Shown here in pieces: positions 1 through 11,503 of a DNA stretch of 64,000 bases. A program made the position numbers and the translations under genes. Under the pieces are notes generated by a model. That model saw only the letters and a program-made list of their open reading frames with translations, made no database searches and was not told where the DNA came from. Each line of letters starts with the position of its first letter. Position 1 is the stretch's first letter. Origin of the DNA: Vanessa cardui (taxonomy: Eukaryota > Arthropoda > Insecta > Lepidoptera > Nymphalidae); NCBI RefSeq assembly GCF_905220365.1, contig NC_061131.1, positions 5,927,318-5,991,317 on the forward strand. Reading direction: 5' to 3'.

Positions 1-45
1 TTTATTCAAAAATCAATAAATAAAAATGCATATTTTCAAACGTTT

Positions 46-160
46 GTCACGTGACACAAAACGCTCCTGATTGGCCGGGCTTATGATGAAGTCACTTTTT
101 TGTAAACCTTGCTTTTCTACTATATGTACCACAGATTAAAATACATCAAAGTGACGTCAC
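46..160. promoter_or_regulatory. Cluster of palindromic factor-binding motifs
   Basis: The sequence shows GTCACGTGAC at 46-55 (perfect 10-bp palindrome, E-box of the MITF/TFEB type), ATTGG at 70-74 (inverted CCAAT) and GTGACGTCAC at 151-160 (perfect palindrome with a full cAMP-response element). Surrounding DNA to about 210 is richer in CpG than the rest of the window. The motifs are established binding sites for bHLH-Zip, NF-Y and CREB/ATF proteins. That they form a promoter or enhancer here is inference, and the block could instead be carried by an unrecognised repeat. Confidence 0.3.
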
Positions 161-726
161 CGACCGCATTGCAGCGCCATATTGTCCAAGTAGCGTTTTC
201 GCACGTTATTTAAATATGGAATTTTTAATATGATATTTTTCGGCAAATATGTACTAGAAATAAAAAAATCAACTTGTACTGGGTTCCTTAACATATACTA
301 AATAATATAAAATGGATTTTAAAAACCAGTCAAATAGCCTATTGCTATGTAAACGCTCCTCGCTTGAAAACTGACATTTTTTATTTATGTATTTGACAAA
401 GTCCCGCCCCATTTTCATTGAAAAATTAAAATTTGATGATTTATAAACCACCTTTTTTGTTTGATATTTGTTAATATATTTTCTATAGGTGTTTTAATGA
501 TTTGATTATTAACATAATACAGTTATGAGTGCCATTATTTGATGAATTGTACACAGTAAAATATCTCCGGTTGCGCTTAACAATACACCTTAAAAATAAA
601 ATGTGCCTAAAGGCAAGTAGACCCATTGGTGATGTTGGTCTATATATGAACTTAAGTGCCACAGTTTTGCGAGACCCATTCATCAAAATTCAATGTTAAA
701 ATTAATGTGCGTAAAAGTTTTTTCAG
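161..726. other. Unassigned A+T-rich sequence upstream of a candidate exon
   Basis: The segment has GC-richer patches near 350-410 and 550-680. Two minus-strand reading frames (269-451 and 483-686) have no recognisable domain and are probably chance. The end of the segment (about 711-726) reads as a weak pyrimidine tract leading to TTTTTTCAG. Confidence 0.4.
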
Positions 727-771
727 AGCCTTCTGTTGATGTGGGAGAGCGCCGACGATGCTGTCGCCTGA
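727..771 (+). CDS. Candidate 3'-terminal coding exon (partial, gene unknown)
   Basis: A splice-acceptor-like TTTTTTCAG ends at 726. It is followed by fourteen codons with many G/C third positions and a TGA at 769-771; the frame reads SLLLMWESADDAVA. This composition stands out sharply from the A+T-rich surroundings, as lepidopteran exons usually do. An AATAAA at 1156-1161 could serve the 3' UTR. The upstream exons would lie outside the window or be unrecognised, so the gene cannot be named. A second frame (EPSVDVGERRRCC onward) is open longer but has poorer codon character. No homology search was possible, and a chance GC-rich patch is a real alternative. Confidence 0.25.
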   Translation, partial: SLLLMWESADDAVA

Positions 772-1299
772 CGTCGACATTGAGTAGCCCTAATATTGAA
801 CATTCATTATCTAATACTTATGTTATATGCCTGTTTAAAGTACAAAAACTTTAACTACCATTGCAATTATTCACTTATATATTACGGTATATTGTACAGA
901 ACGATAAGGAACATTGTAGATAGCTCCATATAATTTAATTTTTGTAATAACCAATTTTTAGAATTATTGAGTGTTTTCCTTTGTCTTCAACTAACTTGCA
1001 AAAATACAATGCAATATATATAAAAAAAAAACAAACTATCTTATACCGATACGTTCACGTAGCCTGTTCGATCCGTGCCGAAGACGTTTATTACATTAGT
1101 GTATTATTTGTATGACGAATACTGGTCTCTTAGTACCAATTAAAAAATATCTCGGAATAAAATTTTAGATATACGAAGCCGAGACGGATAAATCGTTTGT
1201 TAAAAATGAAAGTAACAATGAATCGAATAAATTGTAAGTATCTCAAAATACTAAAATGTGTTTGTGTCGGTTTTTGTAATGAAATACTTAAAGCAAGTA
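772..1299. other. A+T-rich non-coding sequence, possible 3' UTR
   Basis: There is no reading frame worth keeping. It contains an A9 run at 1023-1031, a CpG-richer patch at about 1048-1092 and an AATAAA at 1156-1161. If the exon at 727-771 is real, the first part would be its 3' untranslated region. Confidence 0.35.
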
Positions 1300-1304
1300 T
1301 TCTA

Positions 1305-1518
1305 TATTATTATTATTTTTTTATGGCATTGGTGGCAAACGAGCAGAAGGCTCACCTGATGGAAAGTGACTACCACCGCCCATGGACATCTGCAACACCA
1401 GGGGGCTTGCAGGTGCGTTGCCGGCATTTAAGAAAGGAGTACGCTCTTTTCTTGAAGGTTCCCATGTCGTATCGGTTCGGAAAAACCGCCGGCGAAAGCT
1501 GGTTCCACAAATTGGTAT
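1305..1518 (+). repeat. Lepidopteran interspersed repeat (Repeat C)
   Basis: This block is markedly more G+C-rich than its flanks, with a TATTATTATTTTTTTATGG lead-in. Recognisable parts are the segment around CAAACGAGCAGAAGGCTCAC, a CACCAGGGGGCTTGCAGG core and a GGTTCGGAAAAACCGCCGG end. I recognise this from memory as a common moth and butterfly repeat. The overlapping plus-strand reading frames (1197-1526, 1382-1564) are translations of the repeat and are not genes. It could be a non-autonomous DNA element or a SINE-like element; the ends are too poorly defined to tell. Confidence 0.7.
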
Positions 1519-1529
1519 TATCCTAACAA

Positions 1530-4050
1530 ACTGTTTATCTTTTTCTCAACCCAATGTATTTTAAGTAAGAAAGTGAATTTTTCAGTCCTAAGCTCACGAC
1601 AACATAAAACAGCGTTCCCAAATCAAGTATCAGTATAATATTAGTCAGTGGAGTTATTGAAATGAAAATGAGTTTCATTACCTACCTATTAATTATTTTA
1701 TATACTTACAATTTTGTATAAACCAATTTCTATTGACAGGATAAGCCTTGAATGTAAAATTTATTTTTGTTTTGTAAAGTTTAAGAAAGAGATGTACTAA
1801 TAGTAAAACAACGGTCACAAATGTTAAGGAAACATTGGTATGTCATTTATTTATTTTCGAGAAGCCTGTCAGTTCGCATGGGTAGCAGGAGACTCATCCA
1901 AATTATTTAATTTATATGCTTTAACTTGAAGGAAGAATACCTCTGCAAAACTCGAATTGCGCACAGGACGATTTCATTTAATATACCTTGGAAATAAAAT
2001 CTTTGCAAAGAGTCATCTTACTTTATGAGATTTTTAAATTACATTTTTTTAAAGTAAAAAGGCATACTTTATAATTAAAATTATTTAATAACCGTTTTTT
2101 TTTTAATAAAACGAGCAGTTGTAGTGGAATTATCAAAATATTTTTTTTAGAATTATTTTTGTTTTGTCTATTATGTAGACATATGTATGTAATGAATTTA
2201 ATGTATTAGAATATAGTGATAGGTCCAATATTTTAACAGATTTTAAAGAACTGTATTTCTTAACATTACAACACGTCTTTTTTTTTTCGTTTATCGTAGC
2301 CAGTAAGATCCATTTAAGAAATACAACGGATGAAATCGGCGGGTAAACATCGCTTAAAATTAAGCATATTTCTGAGGAGTGTACGCTAATGGACAGCTTT
2401 AAGCTGTGTTTTTTTACATAAGATGAGAACAAATAATGGTCTATAAAGGCAGCTTATGTAATGTATAAAATTCGTTTTAATAAACAAAAAGAATACCTCG
2501 AAAATGTTTTCCGCATGTACCTATAATAAAATAGTATTCATACACTAAAATCTTAGTATTTTTATATAAATTTATTCACATTATGACAGTAACAATTCAA
2601 GATTTTTTTGAATTCGATTTTTATTGTTTTTATTAACAACAACTACGATGGTAATTATTAATGAATGTGTATTATGCCTATCTAGGCGCAAAATCTTTTT
2701 GATCTTAGTGGTAGACTCAATTCTCCTAATTTACTTGGATTCAAAGTATAACTGTTCAATAAAAAAGACTAAGAACAGGCGAATATATCTGCAAATATAA
2801 GTAAATATATATACAAATCATGAGACAAATCCACTCGTTTTATTTCCTTATTACACTCTTGTGGGTGGATTTGTTTTACAAATTATAATGGATCCATAGG
2901 CTTCGGCAGAGTTATCGAAGAAAACTCACTCAAAAAATAAATAAATAAAGCCGAATTAATAGCCTCCTTCTTTTTATATTGGGCTAAAATAAACATTTAT
3001 TTATTATGATATCACCCTTTTCAAAACATATATCTTGCTATGAAATGAAAATATCATAACAAAATAAAGCTTTTCTTATTGTGTAATATTTTAAAAACGT
3101 TACATATGAAAACTGTTATATTTTATTACCGCTACCCTGAAATGTAAGCTTGCCATCACAATATAATTAAATGAACTGATGGTATTCTTAAGGAAATCAC
3201 TGCAAATCAAAACAAGAGTTAGGTTGTGATGTCTCTGGAGGGTTTAGTTAACAAAGTCAGAATATGTAGATTGTTGGAGGACCCGTTTATTAACAATAAC
3301 CACTTTAATTACTTGTGACTGACTCTATTAGATAACGGATTGTAATAAGAACAATATACCATATATAGGTATGTATTTACATACATATTTATAGAATTGA
3401 TATTCCAAATGTCTTTTGAACTTAGAAATTCTCGTTTGAAATTTGAATATATAGGTACATAGATTTGAGAATATATAATTTTTAATTTTTCGATATATAA
3501 TTACATTTATTTGTGAATACTTGTTTAAGTTTTGTTAAGGAACTAGTGTACGCATATCCGACCAAATGAAATATCAAGTAGTTATTAATGTTATTAAAGA
3601 GTAATGTTTCACTTTTAATTATACTGGTTCCATTGCATCGTAAAATTTACTCAATAAAATCATTATGAAGCTCTCAACAATAACTGTATAGGAATACTGA
3701 GCTTCTTGCGGAGTTTGTACCGTCGGTAGCTTTGCGTTTAATTAATTCGATAAAATGCAGATTCGAAATGTCTTGGAAGAGTACACTTGAATATTTTGCA
3801 TTGATTTTATCATCGAAATGTTTGATATAATTAACGTATAAGCTTTAAATTTAATTTCAAGCATTTATTCATACTTAACGTATGTGTTTTCGGATTCTAA
3901 AATGTCATATCATTGTTGCAGTAAACCTAACGTATATACATATACTTTGAGTTTTAAATTTTTATATTTATTAGGAAGTAATAATTTGTAAGTAAAAATT
4001 TTGTTTTATTAATATTAGTGCGATATATGGTATACTATTAATATTGTCGA
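1530..4050. other. Long A+T-rich stretch without recognisable genes
   Basis: Nothing convincing is coded here. A minus-strand frame at 2133-2432 is low-complexity and probably chance. Around 2936-2985 an AATAAATAAATAAA tract is followed by a short piece (TAATAGCCTCCTTCTTTTT) that resembles a widespread lepidopteran repeat, too short to classify. Confidence 0.5.
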
Positions 4051-4327
4051 GTCGAGATGGCCCAGTGGTTAGAACGCGTGCATCTTAACCGATGATTGAG
4101 GGTTCGAACCCAGGCAAGCACCGCTGTTTCATGTGCTTAATTTGTCTTTATAAATCATCCTGAGGAAACCTGCATGTAACAAATTTCAAAGAAATTCTGC
4201 CACATGTGTATTCCACCAACCCGCATTGGAACAGCGTGGTGGAATATGTTCCAAACCTTCTCCTCAAAGGGAGAGGAGGCCTTTAGCCCAGCAGTGGGAA
4301 TTTACAGGCTGTTGTTGTTGTTGTTGT
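4051..4327 (+). repeat. tRNA-derived SINE (Metulj-like), internally deleted copy
   Basis: The tRNA-like head has an A box in TGGCCCAGTGG and a B box in GGGTTCGAACCC. The body carries CCACATGTGTATTCCACCAA and AGGAGGCCTTTAGCCCAGC, and the tail is (GTT)n. About 35 bp of the usual body, between AATTCATC and GTGAGGAAACC, is missing. A possible imperfect target duplication is TATTAATATT at 4036-4045 against TATTAAATATT beyond the tail. The frame at 4226-4420 is SINE sequence read as protein. Confidence 0.85.
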
Positions 4328-5697
4328 ATTAAATATTACGGTCAAAATTACACTGCTATTACTTACATATTCAGTTACCTATTAGGTAGTGTAATGTGCT
4401 ATATGTTAAAATATAGGTAATATTCTCACTGAAATTGTATGGACTGCAGTGTTATTATGAACTATAATAATAACGGTTAATTGTTTCAAATAAAGTTCCT
4501 AAATATAAAATGAGACTTATGATGTTAAAAATAGTTATTTTATATTCAGGTATTGTTTAAAAATGTTATTTATCTTACCTGTATTCCAATAATACATAAG
4601 TAATATTTCATATTCTGATAATCCTCTTACAGGATTTATACGAAACAAGTGGAATTAGCTATTATTGGACAAAACTGAGTTAGGTCCTATCCACTTATAC
4701 CGTTATGCCTATTGAATATCAGATACTTAAGTATGTATTTATAGGGATAATATTCGTAATCATTACGTAGCAATAATGCGACGGACAAAACCGAAAGAGT
4801 AACCCAAGTCCTAAATATCTAAAGAAATTTTTTAAACAATACATACAAGATTAGTGAACATCGTAGATAATTAATTCTAGGATTAAACTCGTCCTCAAAA
4901 ATAATTTTGGTCACGTTGCGTATTCAGCGGTCCACTGTGTCCACATCGTGATGACATATGATAAATTTATACGGAATGAATTGCCGTCGCCGTGCCAGAA
5001 CAGCCGGGCTTCGTCCATACAAAAGGTTATTATTGTTGGTGACTCTCAATTTAACATCGGAGCGAAACGGAATCAATTAGTTTGCGTACCCTTTTGAATT
5101 TTTCAGGTTTCATCAGGATAGACGGATTAGGAAGTCGAAAATATATGCCTTTATCGGAACTCGGTTATCATAATACAATATTTTCAAATTTGCTTGATGT
5201 TTTTGTAAATATACCTATTGTGATTGAGAAGTATAATGTTTGAATGTAATTAGTCAATTTCAATTTCATAAATAATATCTATCTCGCATTACATTGGATA
5301 TATTCCTTAAGTAAGTAAAGACTTAAGCATACATTAAAGAAGAAATTGATTTTAATTTACGTATTCTTTCTTTTTTATTTTATTAAGGTATATACATAAT
5401 ATGTACAATGTACTAGTTAAAGACAGTTAAAACAGGAAGGTAGTTTGGAATATAATATTTCATTGATATTAGTGTAACAATTTAATACGACGTAAGTTAT
5501 GTGGGATTTTGTTGAAAACATTGTAGTCATGTGATAGCGGTCAACTGGACAGACAACGTATTACTCATAGCGAAATTTCCATATTTCACGTGAAGCCTCT
5601 AATGCGACCTGTCGTAAGGGTTTAAATTATGAATTGTTATTTCAAATTATCATTTAAATATAAATTATTTCAGTAAATAATTATCATCACAAAAGCA
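4328..5697. other. A+T-rich sequence with one GC-richer patch
   Basis: Around 4900-5100 the DNA is richer in G+C, and one plus-strand frame stays open for roughly 75 codons but has no domain, start context or splice signal I can trust. The rest holds no recognised feature. Confidence 0.4.
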
Positions 5698-5813
5698 ATA
5701 CATATTGAAATAAAACGTCGGTATGTTAAAAATAATTATTATAAGCGATTAAAAATCCGTTTAAACTAGTTTTATTTCAATGTGTAATAATCGCGAAAAT
5801 TTAAGACAACATT
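5698..5813 (-). repeat. Foldback (putative Penelope-like) element, one arm mostly deleted
   Basis: Read on the minus strand it begins AATGTTGTCTTAAATTTTCG, runs through the same terminal sequence as the copy at 36293-36514, and stops after ACATACCGACGTTTTATTTC. A short inverted match remains: ATTGAAATAAAA at 5704-5715 against TTTTATTTCAAT at 5770-5781. One arm is therefore nearly complete and the other reduced to a stub. Confidence 0.6.
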
Positions 5814-7509
5814 AAGCATTACATATTTCTGCATTTTGACGTAAAGTCCTAACTAGATTTTTTTATGCATAAATTCCTTTATTGTAGTTAGTAGTAGTAA
5901 TAGCTTTCTATAATAATATATTAACACCATTAAAAACTACATACATCTATCATATGTTACTACTCAAATATACTGATATTAGAATAACTATATTACAAGT
6001 GAATCTGAATTTCTAAATGCAACCTAATATTTCATTCTTTATTGTATATGTGATTGGTTTTAACATTTTTAAAATTTTATATAATATTTGTATTTATTTA
6101 AATAAATAATAATATAATGAAATTGATACTTACATTTAAATCCCGGTCGATTGATCCCCGTCAAAACTAAAACAATAAAAAATAGTTGTTAGAAATACAT
6201 TCAATTATTTTAATATATAAATTATCAAAATGTAGTAATTTAAAAAATCAGTTTTATTGAAAATATGTTATTTTATTTTAGAGGGCTTAGTAAATAATAG
6301 TTGATATAGCACAAAATCCCTAGATTTCTTTAAATATATATATAATATATTCCGATTTCTTTAAACTTTAGTTTAATAAAATTTTAATAAGCAAAGTATT
6401 TGAATTAAGGAAACTTATTTATATGTATATAAAAACTTTTTTGACGCACATACAAATAAATAATCTCTGAAAAATAAAAAATAAAACTATATTTCTTTGT
6501 GTTGTTGTGTTCTTGAGTGATATTTCGGAACGCATATACGAGGCACGTATAATATTACATTTAAATGGGCAAAGACGTTATATCATAAGTCCCATTCTTA
6601 AAATGATATTGATATATAAAAATCAGGGACTTAAATTGAATTTTTATCTGAACTGTAGAAGAATGAGATGGTAATCTATAATTAAGGAAGCATTAATACA
6701 ATAGGCGTCATCTTTCTTCAGAACTCTAAGTAATTTAACTTAATAATCCACTAGCATAGCTCACTTCTCAATTTAAATAAACGGATTTTATTCTTTTATC
6801 TTTCATTGTGCCGTTTTAAGCGGATCTATAAGAATATGAAAATGACATAATTATGTAATAAATATATTTTATTATAATTACGTGTTACTTTCATTAATAA
6901 ATCAAATGTAACCATTGACGAAAATTATACGTTGACTTTTTGCTATTAATACTTCATTTATATTAATCTTTGTAAATCTTCAAAATTTTATTGGTGACTA
7001 TAATGAAAGTTCCCTTTACTTAGGTAAACATATAATATATAGCCTGCCAACGGTGCTTTCTCCACTTAGGCAATCTTTATAATAAACATACCTATATGGT
7101 AATGTATAAAAAACAAAAGTACATATAATATACTAATTAAGTTAAACAAAGGTATACGCGTTAAAATTTTAAAAATGTATAAATAAAAATAATTACGCAT
7201 GCATCAAGTTACGTGGATATGTTTAATTAGTTAAACATATTTTGAATGCTCTATAGCTTTTGGATTTATATTATATTTCTCATGTAGGTTAATGTTCGAA
7301 TGACAAATTAACACTATTAATTTAAAAAAAAAAAACCGCCAATCATAAAAGGTGTCCATAATTTTTGTTTAGTATATATAATATTCCGTAATAGCCAAGT
7401 ATAATTAATACTTGGCTTGATGCGATTATTGTATACCGGAACTTGGACGCCATTATACTTCGCTTACTTAATTACACACTAGATAATATGTTCTATAGGA
7501 CAGCATTCT
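5814..7509. other. Very A+T-rich stretch, no gene seen
   Basis: The stretch contains simple A/T tracts, for example an A12 run near 7324-7335, and short ATATAT runs around 6338-6350. No repeat family or coding signal was recognised. Confidence 0.5.
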
Positions 7510-7723
7510 ATTGTTTCACCGCAGGAATCCATGTGAGCAGCTAGAGTTGCATAGAGCTATCGCATTCCCGACCGTGTTTACAGCGGAACCTATCTCAGAT
7601 ATTCCAAATAACATGATTGCTTGTACTAAATCTATCTATCAAACTAACTCGATAATCTACATGCGTAATTGTTTATTTATATACCTACAAGTGTCTCATG
7701 TTAGTTACGTGAATCGATCTTAA
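7510..7723 (+). CDS. Weak candidate exon, open frame of about 70 codons
   Basis: TATTGTTTCACCGCAG ending at 7524 resembles a splice acceptor. The frame then reads NPCEQLELHRAIAFPTVFTA and remains open to a TAA just after 7720. Only the first 30 codons have exon-like composition; the rest is A+T-rich and without domains. The apparent start is TTG, so it cannot be a stand-alone gene in a eukaryote. No GT donor can be chosen with confidence. A chance frame is the leading alternative. Confidence 0.12.
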
Positions 7724-7915
7724 ATTGAAATTCTGGCGTTGATGAAGTAAGTTCTTATACAAGTAATTAGATTGATATCTCGTATTCAGATCTTGTTCGA
7801 TTTTTAAACTTTACAATTTTGAATTTGGATTGAATCTATAAAAAAGGTTTTTATTTAAATCTACATTGGAAGATAACAACATAGGTTAAGATACGAATCT
7901 ATTGTTTATGATATT

Positions 7916-8383
7916 TTGAATTTCGATTGTTTATTACTTACATTTAGTACAAGTTTTCAAATCTGTAAAAGAGAATTTATTTTTAAATCACAAGCATTAT
8001 CGGTAAATTGTTTCCCATGGTTAACGTTTACATTATTAGTAACAATGTGTGTACTGTTTAAACAAATGAGTCGTTGCCTATTAATTATTTCTGGAACAGT
8101 CCTCGCCAACACAATATATGCTAGAACCTATATGCAGTCAATTCCTAAGCGGAAACCAATCAAGCGCTTGAATCGCTCGAGGATGTTTAAGTGGGTATAT
8201 TATTCATTGGTTTCTCGGCCAAATCGCAAACCCTGCTATGTCAAGGAAAGGTTCGACGGTATGCGATTTGTTTGTTTTTGTTTCGTTTGCTACGAGCGTT
8301 ATTTCATTTTGTTGTATTTCGAATTTCGAATTTCGAATTTCGAATTTCGAATTTCGAATTTCGAATTTCAAATTTCGAATTGA
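7916..8383 (+). other. Open frame of 155 codons ending in a 7-bp satellite
   Basis: The frame has no ATG at its first codon (TTG); the first ATGs lie near 8044. Its last 20 or so codons are the translated satellite (EFRISNF repeats). The middle (about 8095-8270) is GC-richer, contains the palindrome CAAGCGCTTG, and has GGAAACCAAT and ATTGGTTTCT in inverted orientation about 50 bp apart. No domain is recognised. It is more likely a non-coding GC-richer patch than a protein. Confidence 0.15.
8316..8381. repeat. 7-bp tandem repeat (ATTTCGA)n
   Basis: About nine and a half units of ATTTCGA stand in direct tandem, with one unit altered by G to A (TTTCAAA, near 8370). The near-identity of units points to recent slippage expansion. 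Because TTCGAA is itself palindromic, both strands have the same appearance. Confidence 0.95.
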
Positions 8384-8384
8384 T

Positions 8385-9829
8385 CTACAACGAATTTTGT
8401 ACTATAAAATAATGTTCACTTTTACCTAAAAATATTTTAAAAATATACATTATTAATTACGTAACTGTTCAATTAAATATATTATTAACAAGGACTTTAT
8501 ACGGAGTGTACAAACAAATTAAGGAAATGTTTTTAAAACACTAGCACTTTATGCTCATTTATTTATAAATGGAGCTAGGTTAGCTACAAGCTAGCTAAGG
8601 TTATAAGTCTTGTCTGATTGTAAAAAGAGCCGTTTTATGGAACTCCTTCGTATTGAGGAGTCAAAAAGCATGAAACAGTATTGGAAAGTGTGATCGCTTT
8701 TTTTCTAGAGAGTGTCAGCAACTACAAAGCTATAGACATCAAATATATATATAAATAAAACATCGTTTCAATATTTTTTATTAAAAATACCACTATAAAA
8801 TATGACAACAATATGACAACTGATATATGACAACAATAAGGTAAGTTTATACCTAAATATTAATATTTAACTTAACTTTTAACGACAATTGCCGTTTTTC
8901 TAACAGCTTTACTATTATGTAAAAATAATTCAAAGAATGTACTTTTTGGTTATTTTAGAAAATATTTTTCCAGGCGAGAAAAAGAAAACGTATTAATTTT
9001 TACACGTTACATCTGGAAGGCAATTGTTTCGCGCAACATGTGATTGCAAAATAAAAATACGTTGTAAAATGTGTTACAGGTTAGCTGAGTCGACGCCTAC
9101 AGTCGTTTTTTCATTAGGTATTTCTAAACTATAGTTTTCAATTCTTTAAGACCATAGTCCTTTGTCACACCAAGCACTTTGTATGTTAAATAACAATATG
9201 TCACTATGTGGTTTAACAGTTTTCTTTAAATTTAAAACCATTATTTGCACATTGTTGTTTATTGCTTTCATAAGTGTTTCAGTCTAATTATTTCCTAAGA
9301 CGCTTAAAAGTCAACATTGTAATTTATTTAGAGGGAAACTAAAATTACATTTACAAAATAAAATGTTTAGTTCTCACAATTAAATTTCCGTAATTTACAT
9401 ATTCGTTGAACACTGCTCATGAAATATTTTAAATAATTTCATAAACAATTCTTAAAATCGTATTGTAAATCAACGTTAAATTAATACGCAAATAATATTT
9501 ACGTGAAAATATGACAGAAATTTAATGACAACCGAGTCTGGTTCGAAGTTAACAATATGTTTATAATATTTCGCTTCACTATATTGCAACTTTTAATTGC
9601 TTCGGCTGACTTGTCATGACATTCCCTGCTTACGTCTCATGCCCTCTAAAGAACTTACAGTCGCTAAAAAGGATGCGGCAAAAGTTTATTTAGAAGTACA
9701 GGTTTTTTAGTAAAATTCGAACGATAAAATTTAAAGTTTCGTTATATTAATTAATTCTTATTATTAAGAATTTCAATTCGATATTTAACGATTAAAACTG
9801 AAAAGATCATCATTAAATAGCATAAAAAC
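8385..9829. other. A+T-rich stretch with a short triplicated motif
   Basis: Three imperfect copies of ATATGACAACA lie at about 8800-8836. A GC-richer patch occurs at 9590-9690. No gene or interspersed repeat was recognised. Confidence 0.4.
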
Positions 9830-10078
9830 AAAGTTGCTCACTGTTGACTGCCCATATCTATGTCTTTAAAAGTATGAATCGGATTTTGATGCCGTTTTTT
9901 TTAATAGATAGAGTGATTCGAGCGGAAGGTTTTTGTATATAATACATTGATATATTATCAATGTATAGAGGTAAAGAAACATTAATAATTTCAGAAGTAT
10001 CTAATGTGATGTCGTAAATTATCAAATTCTGTCTTAAATTTAGTATCAGCATTGCATCCGAGCTGGGGCGGGTCGGTT
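9830..10078 (+). mobile_element. Helitron-like fragment, family E, degraded
   Basis: It is related along its length to 47127-47375. Shared landmarks are CTTTAAAAGTATG, ATAGAGTGATTCGAG, GGAAGGTTTTTGTATAT, CTAATGTGATGTCGT and a GGGGCGGGTCG end. The terminal CTAG present in the other copy has decayed here to GGTT. It contains an 11-bp inverted repeat (ATACATTGATA / TATCAATGTAT) at about 9941-9965 not present in the sister copy. The minus-strand frame 9858-10052 is spurious. Confidence 0.6.
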
Positions 10079-10541
10079 GTAAATTAATAAGTAATATATA
10101 TCTGTATCATTATGGATGTGTTAAATGTTTTATCATTGAGTGTAAAATAAACAAATTAAAAAAGAGTAAATAATTATAAAAGTAAGCAAAAGTATCCACG
10201 AATGTAACTGTTTTGATGCTGTAAGATATTTTAATTGGAGCCAATATTGATACTGTTGAGATCTGGAATGTTCAGCGCTTAATTGAGAACGTAGAGGCTT
10301 ATTATAACGACTTTCGAATATTCATTTAATGTCTATCTTTTCAGCTCCAAGTACAGTTGTAATTATTTTAGATTTTCTTTGTTTCAGTTATAAATAAGCA
10401 TACATTAAGATTTTGCTTGGAAGTCCAAAGTACTCCTAATTATTTCATTTAAATCAACATAAGGTTTATAATTTTAACAATTATGCCTTTTAACGCGCAA
10501 TTGTCTAAAATTATATAACTTTATTTCAGTTTGTACAATTT
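10079..10541. other. A+T-rich non-coding sequence
   Basis: No repeat, coding frame or regulatory motif stands out. Confidence 0.5.
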
Positions 10542-10812
10542 TGCCGAAATGGTTCAGTGAATATAACACATTTATCTTAATCGGAAGTCGCGAGTTCAAA
10601 TTCGTTTTTGTTTGCATCCGTTGTGTGTATAATTTAATTCATATTGTGCTTAGCGTTGAGAGAAAACATCGTCAGGAAACTCGCTTTTCGAATCAAATTC
10701 GGTCACTTGTATAATATATTAAGTCAACAAACTCGTACAGGAACAGTAGTAAGTTTAAATGCTTTCAACAGCAGATCTATCTTTGCCCAGCTGTGGGCAC
10801 GGACTCGTATTT
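10542..10812 (+). repeat. Old, strongly diverged copy of the main SINE
   Basis: GCCGAAATGGTTCAGTG aligns with the usual head and CGCGAGTTCAAATTCG with the B-box region. The body retains ATTGTGCTTAGCGTTGAG and GAAAACATCGTCAGGAAAC, and the end retains TTTGCCCAGCTGTGGG. Much of the middle is scrambled, so this insertion is clearly older than the copies with intact target duplications. Confidence 0.65.
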
Positions 10813-11465
10813 AAGTCTACATTATCTTTATATTAAGGGTACGTGGAGAATAATTTATATAAAAACAGTTTTAATATAACTTGCGAGGTTGTGTAATAAT
10901 AAAATAAACTATGAAAATTTAATATAATACAAATTTCCTTGAATTCTTTGAACCTTGAAAACGTAATGAGCTTAGAAGTATTTTCATTAAAATTTTTGAT
11001 ATCATACAAATATACTGCTGATATATTTTTTAAATTAAGATCCATTGTGTAATGTTGAAGTCGCAACAATTATCTTGTGTAAAATAAACTCATATATAAA
11101 TAGGAGTTATAAAATTGTTCAAGCTAAGCTTACGAGAAGTAATATTTATCGCACGCTAGCAATATATTTATGAGTATGATATAATCATAAGACTTGCATA
11201 ACGAATAATTACCCTAATATTACTTTGCATGTATACAAGAGAACTAGAGTGTAGATTCTCAAAGATCAGCCCTGACTCGGGTCAGTAATAAGAAATAGAA
11301 ATTATCAGTCATGAGAAGTGAGCTGAAGTTTGGAAGTTGGCGCTATTAATACGCCGTGGTTGATTCTGTAGCTCAACTCTCAACGGTCGTGTTGGAGTAC
11401 CGTGCTATCGGATTATGAGAGGGGTAATAGAGAGTACACCTATATTCGCGCAAACACTTGAGCCC
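10813..11465. other. Unassigned sequence, GC-richer toward its end
   Basis: 10830-11070 is A+T-rich with only a chance minus-strand frame. From about 11260 to 11465 the composition shifts toward higher G+C ahead of the candidate promoter at 11466. Confidence 0.35.
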
Positions 11466-11500
11466 TATTATATATCCGCCCAGTTGGCTATTCTCAGTTG
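11466..11500 (+). promoter_or_regulatory. Candidate core promoter: TATA box plus arthropod initiator
   Basis: TATTATATAT begins at 11466, and TCAGT (the arthropod initiator) stands at 11494-11498, with its A at 11496. The 30-bp distance from the TATA start to that A matches the usual spacing. Both elements are short and A+T-rich DNA produces TATA motifs often, so the spacing with the GC-richer context is the main argument. Confidence 0.3.
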
Positions 11501-11503
11501 ACA

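Noticed and set aside
1197..1564. Two overlapping plus-strand frames
   Set aside because: Both are translations of Repeat C.
4900..5100. Open stretch of about 75 codons, a possible exon
   Set aside because: No ATG context, acceptor or donor fits, and no domain could be recognised.
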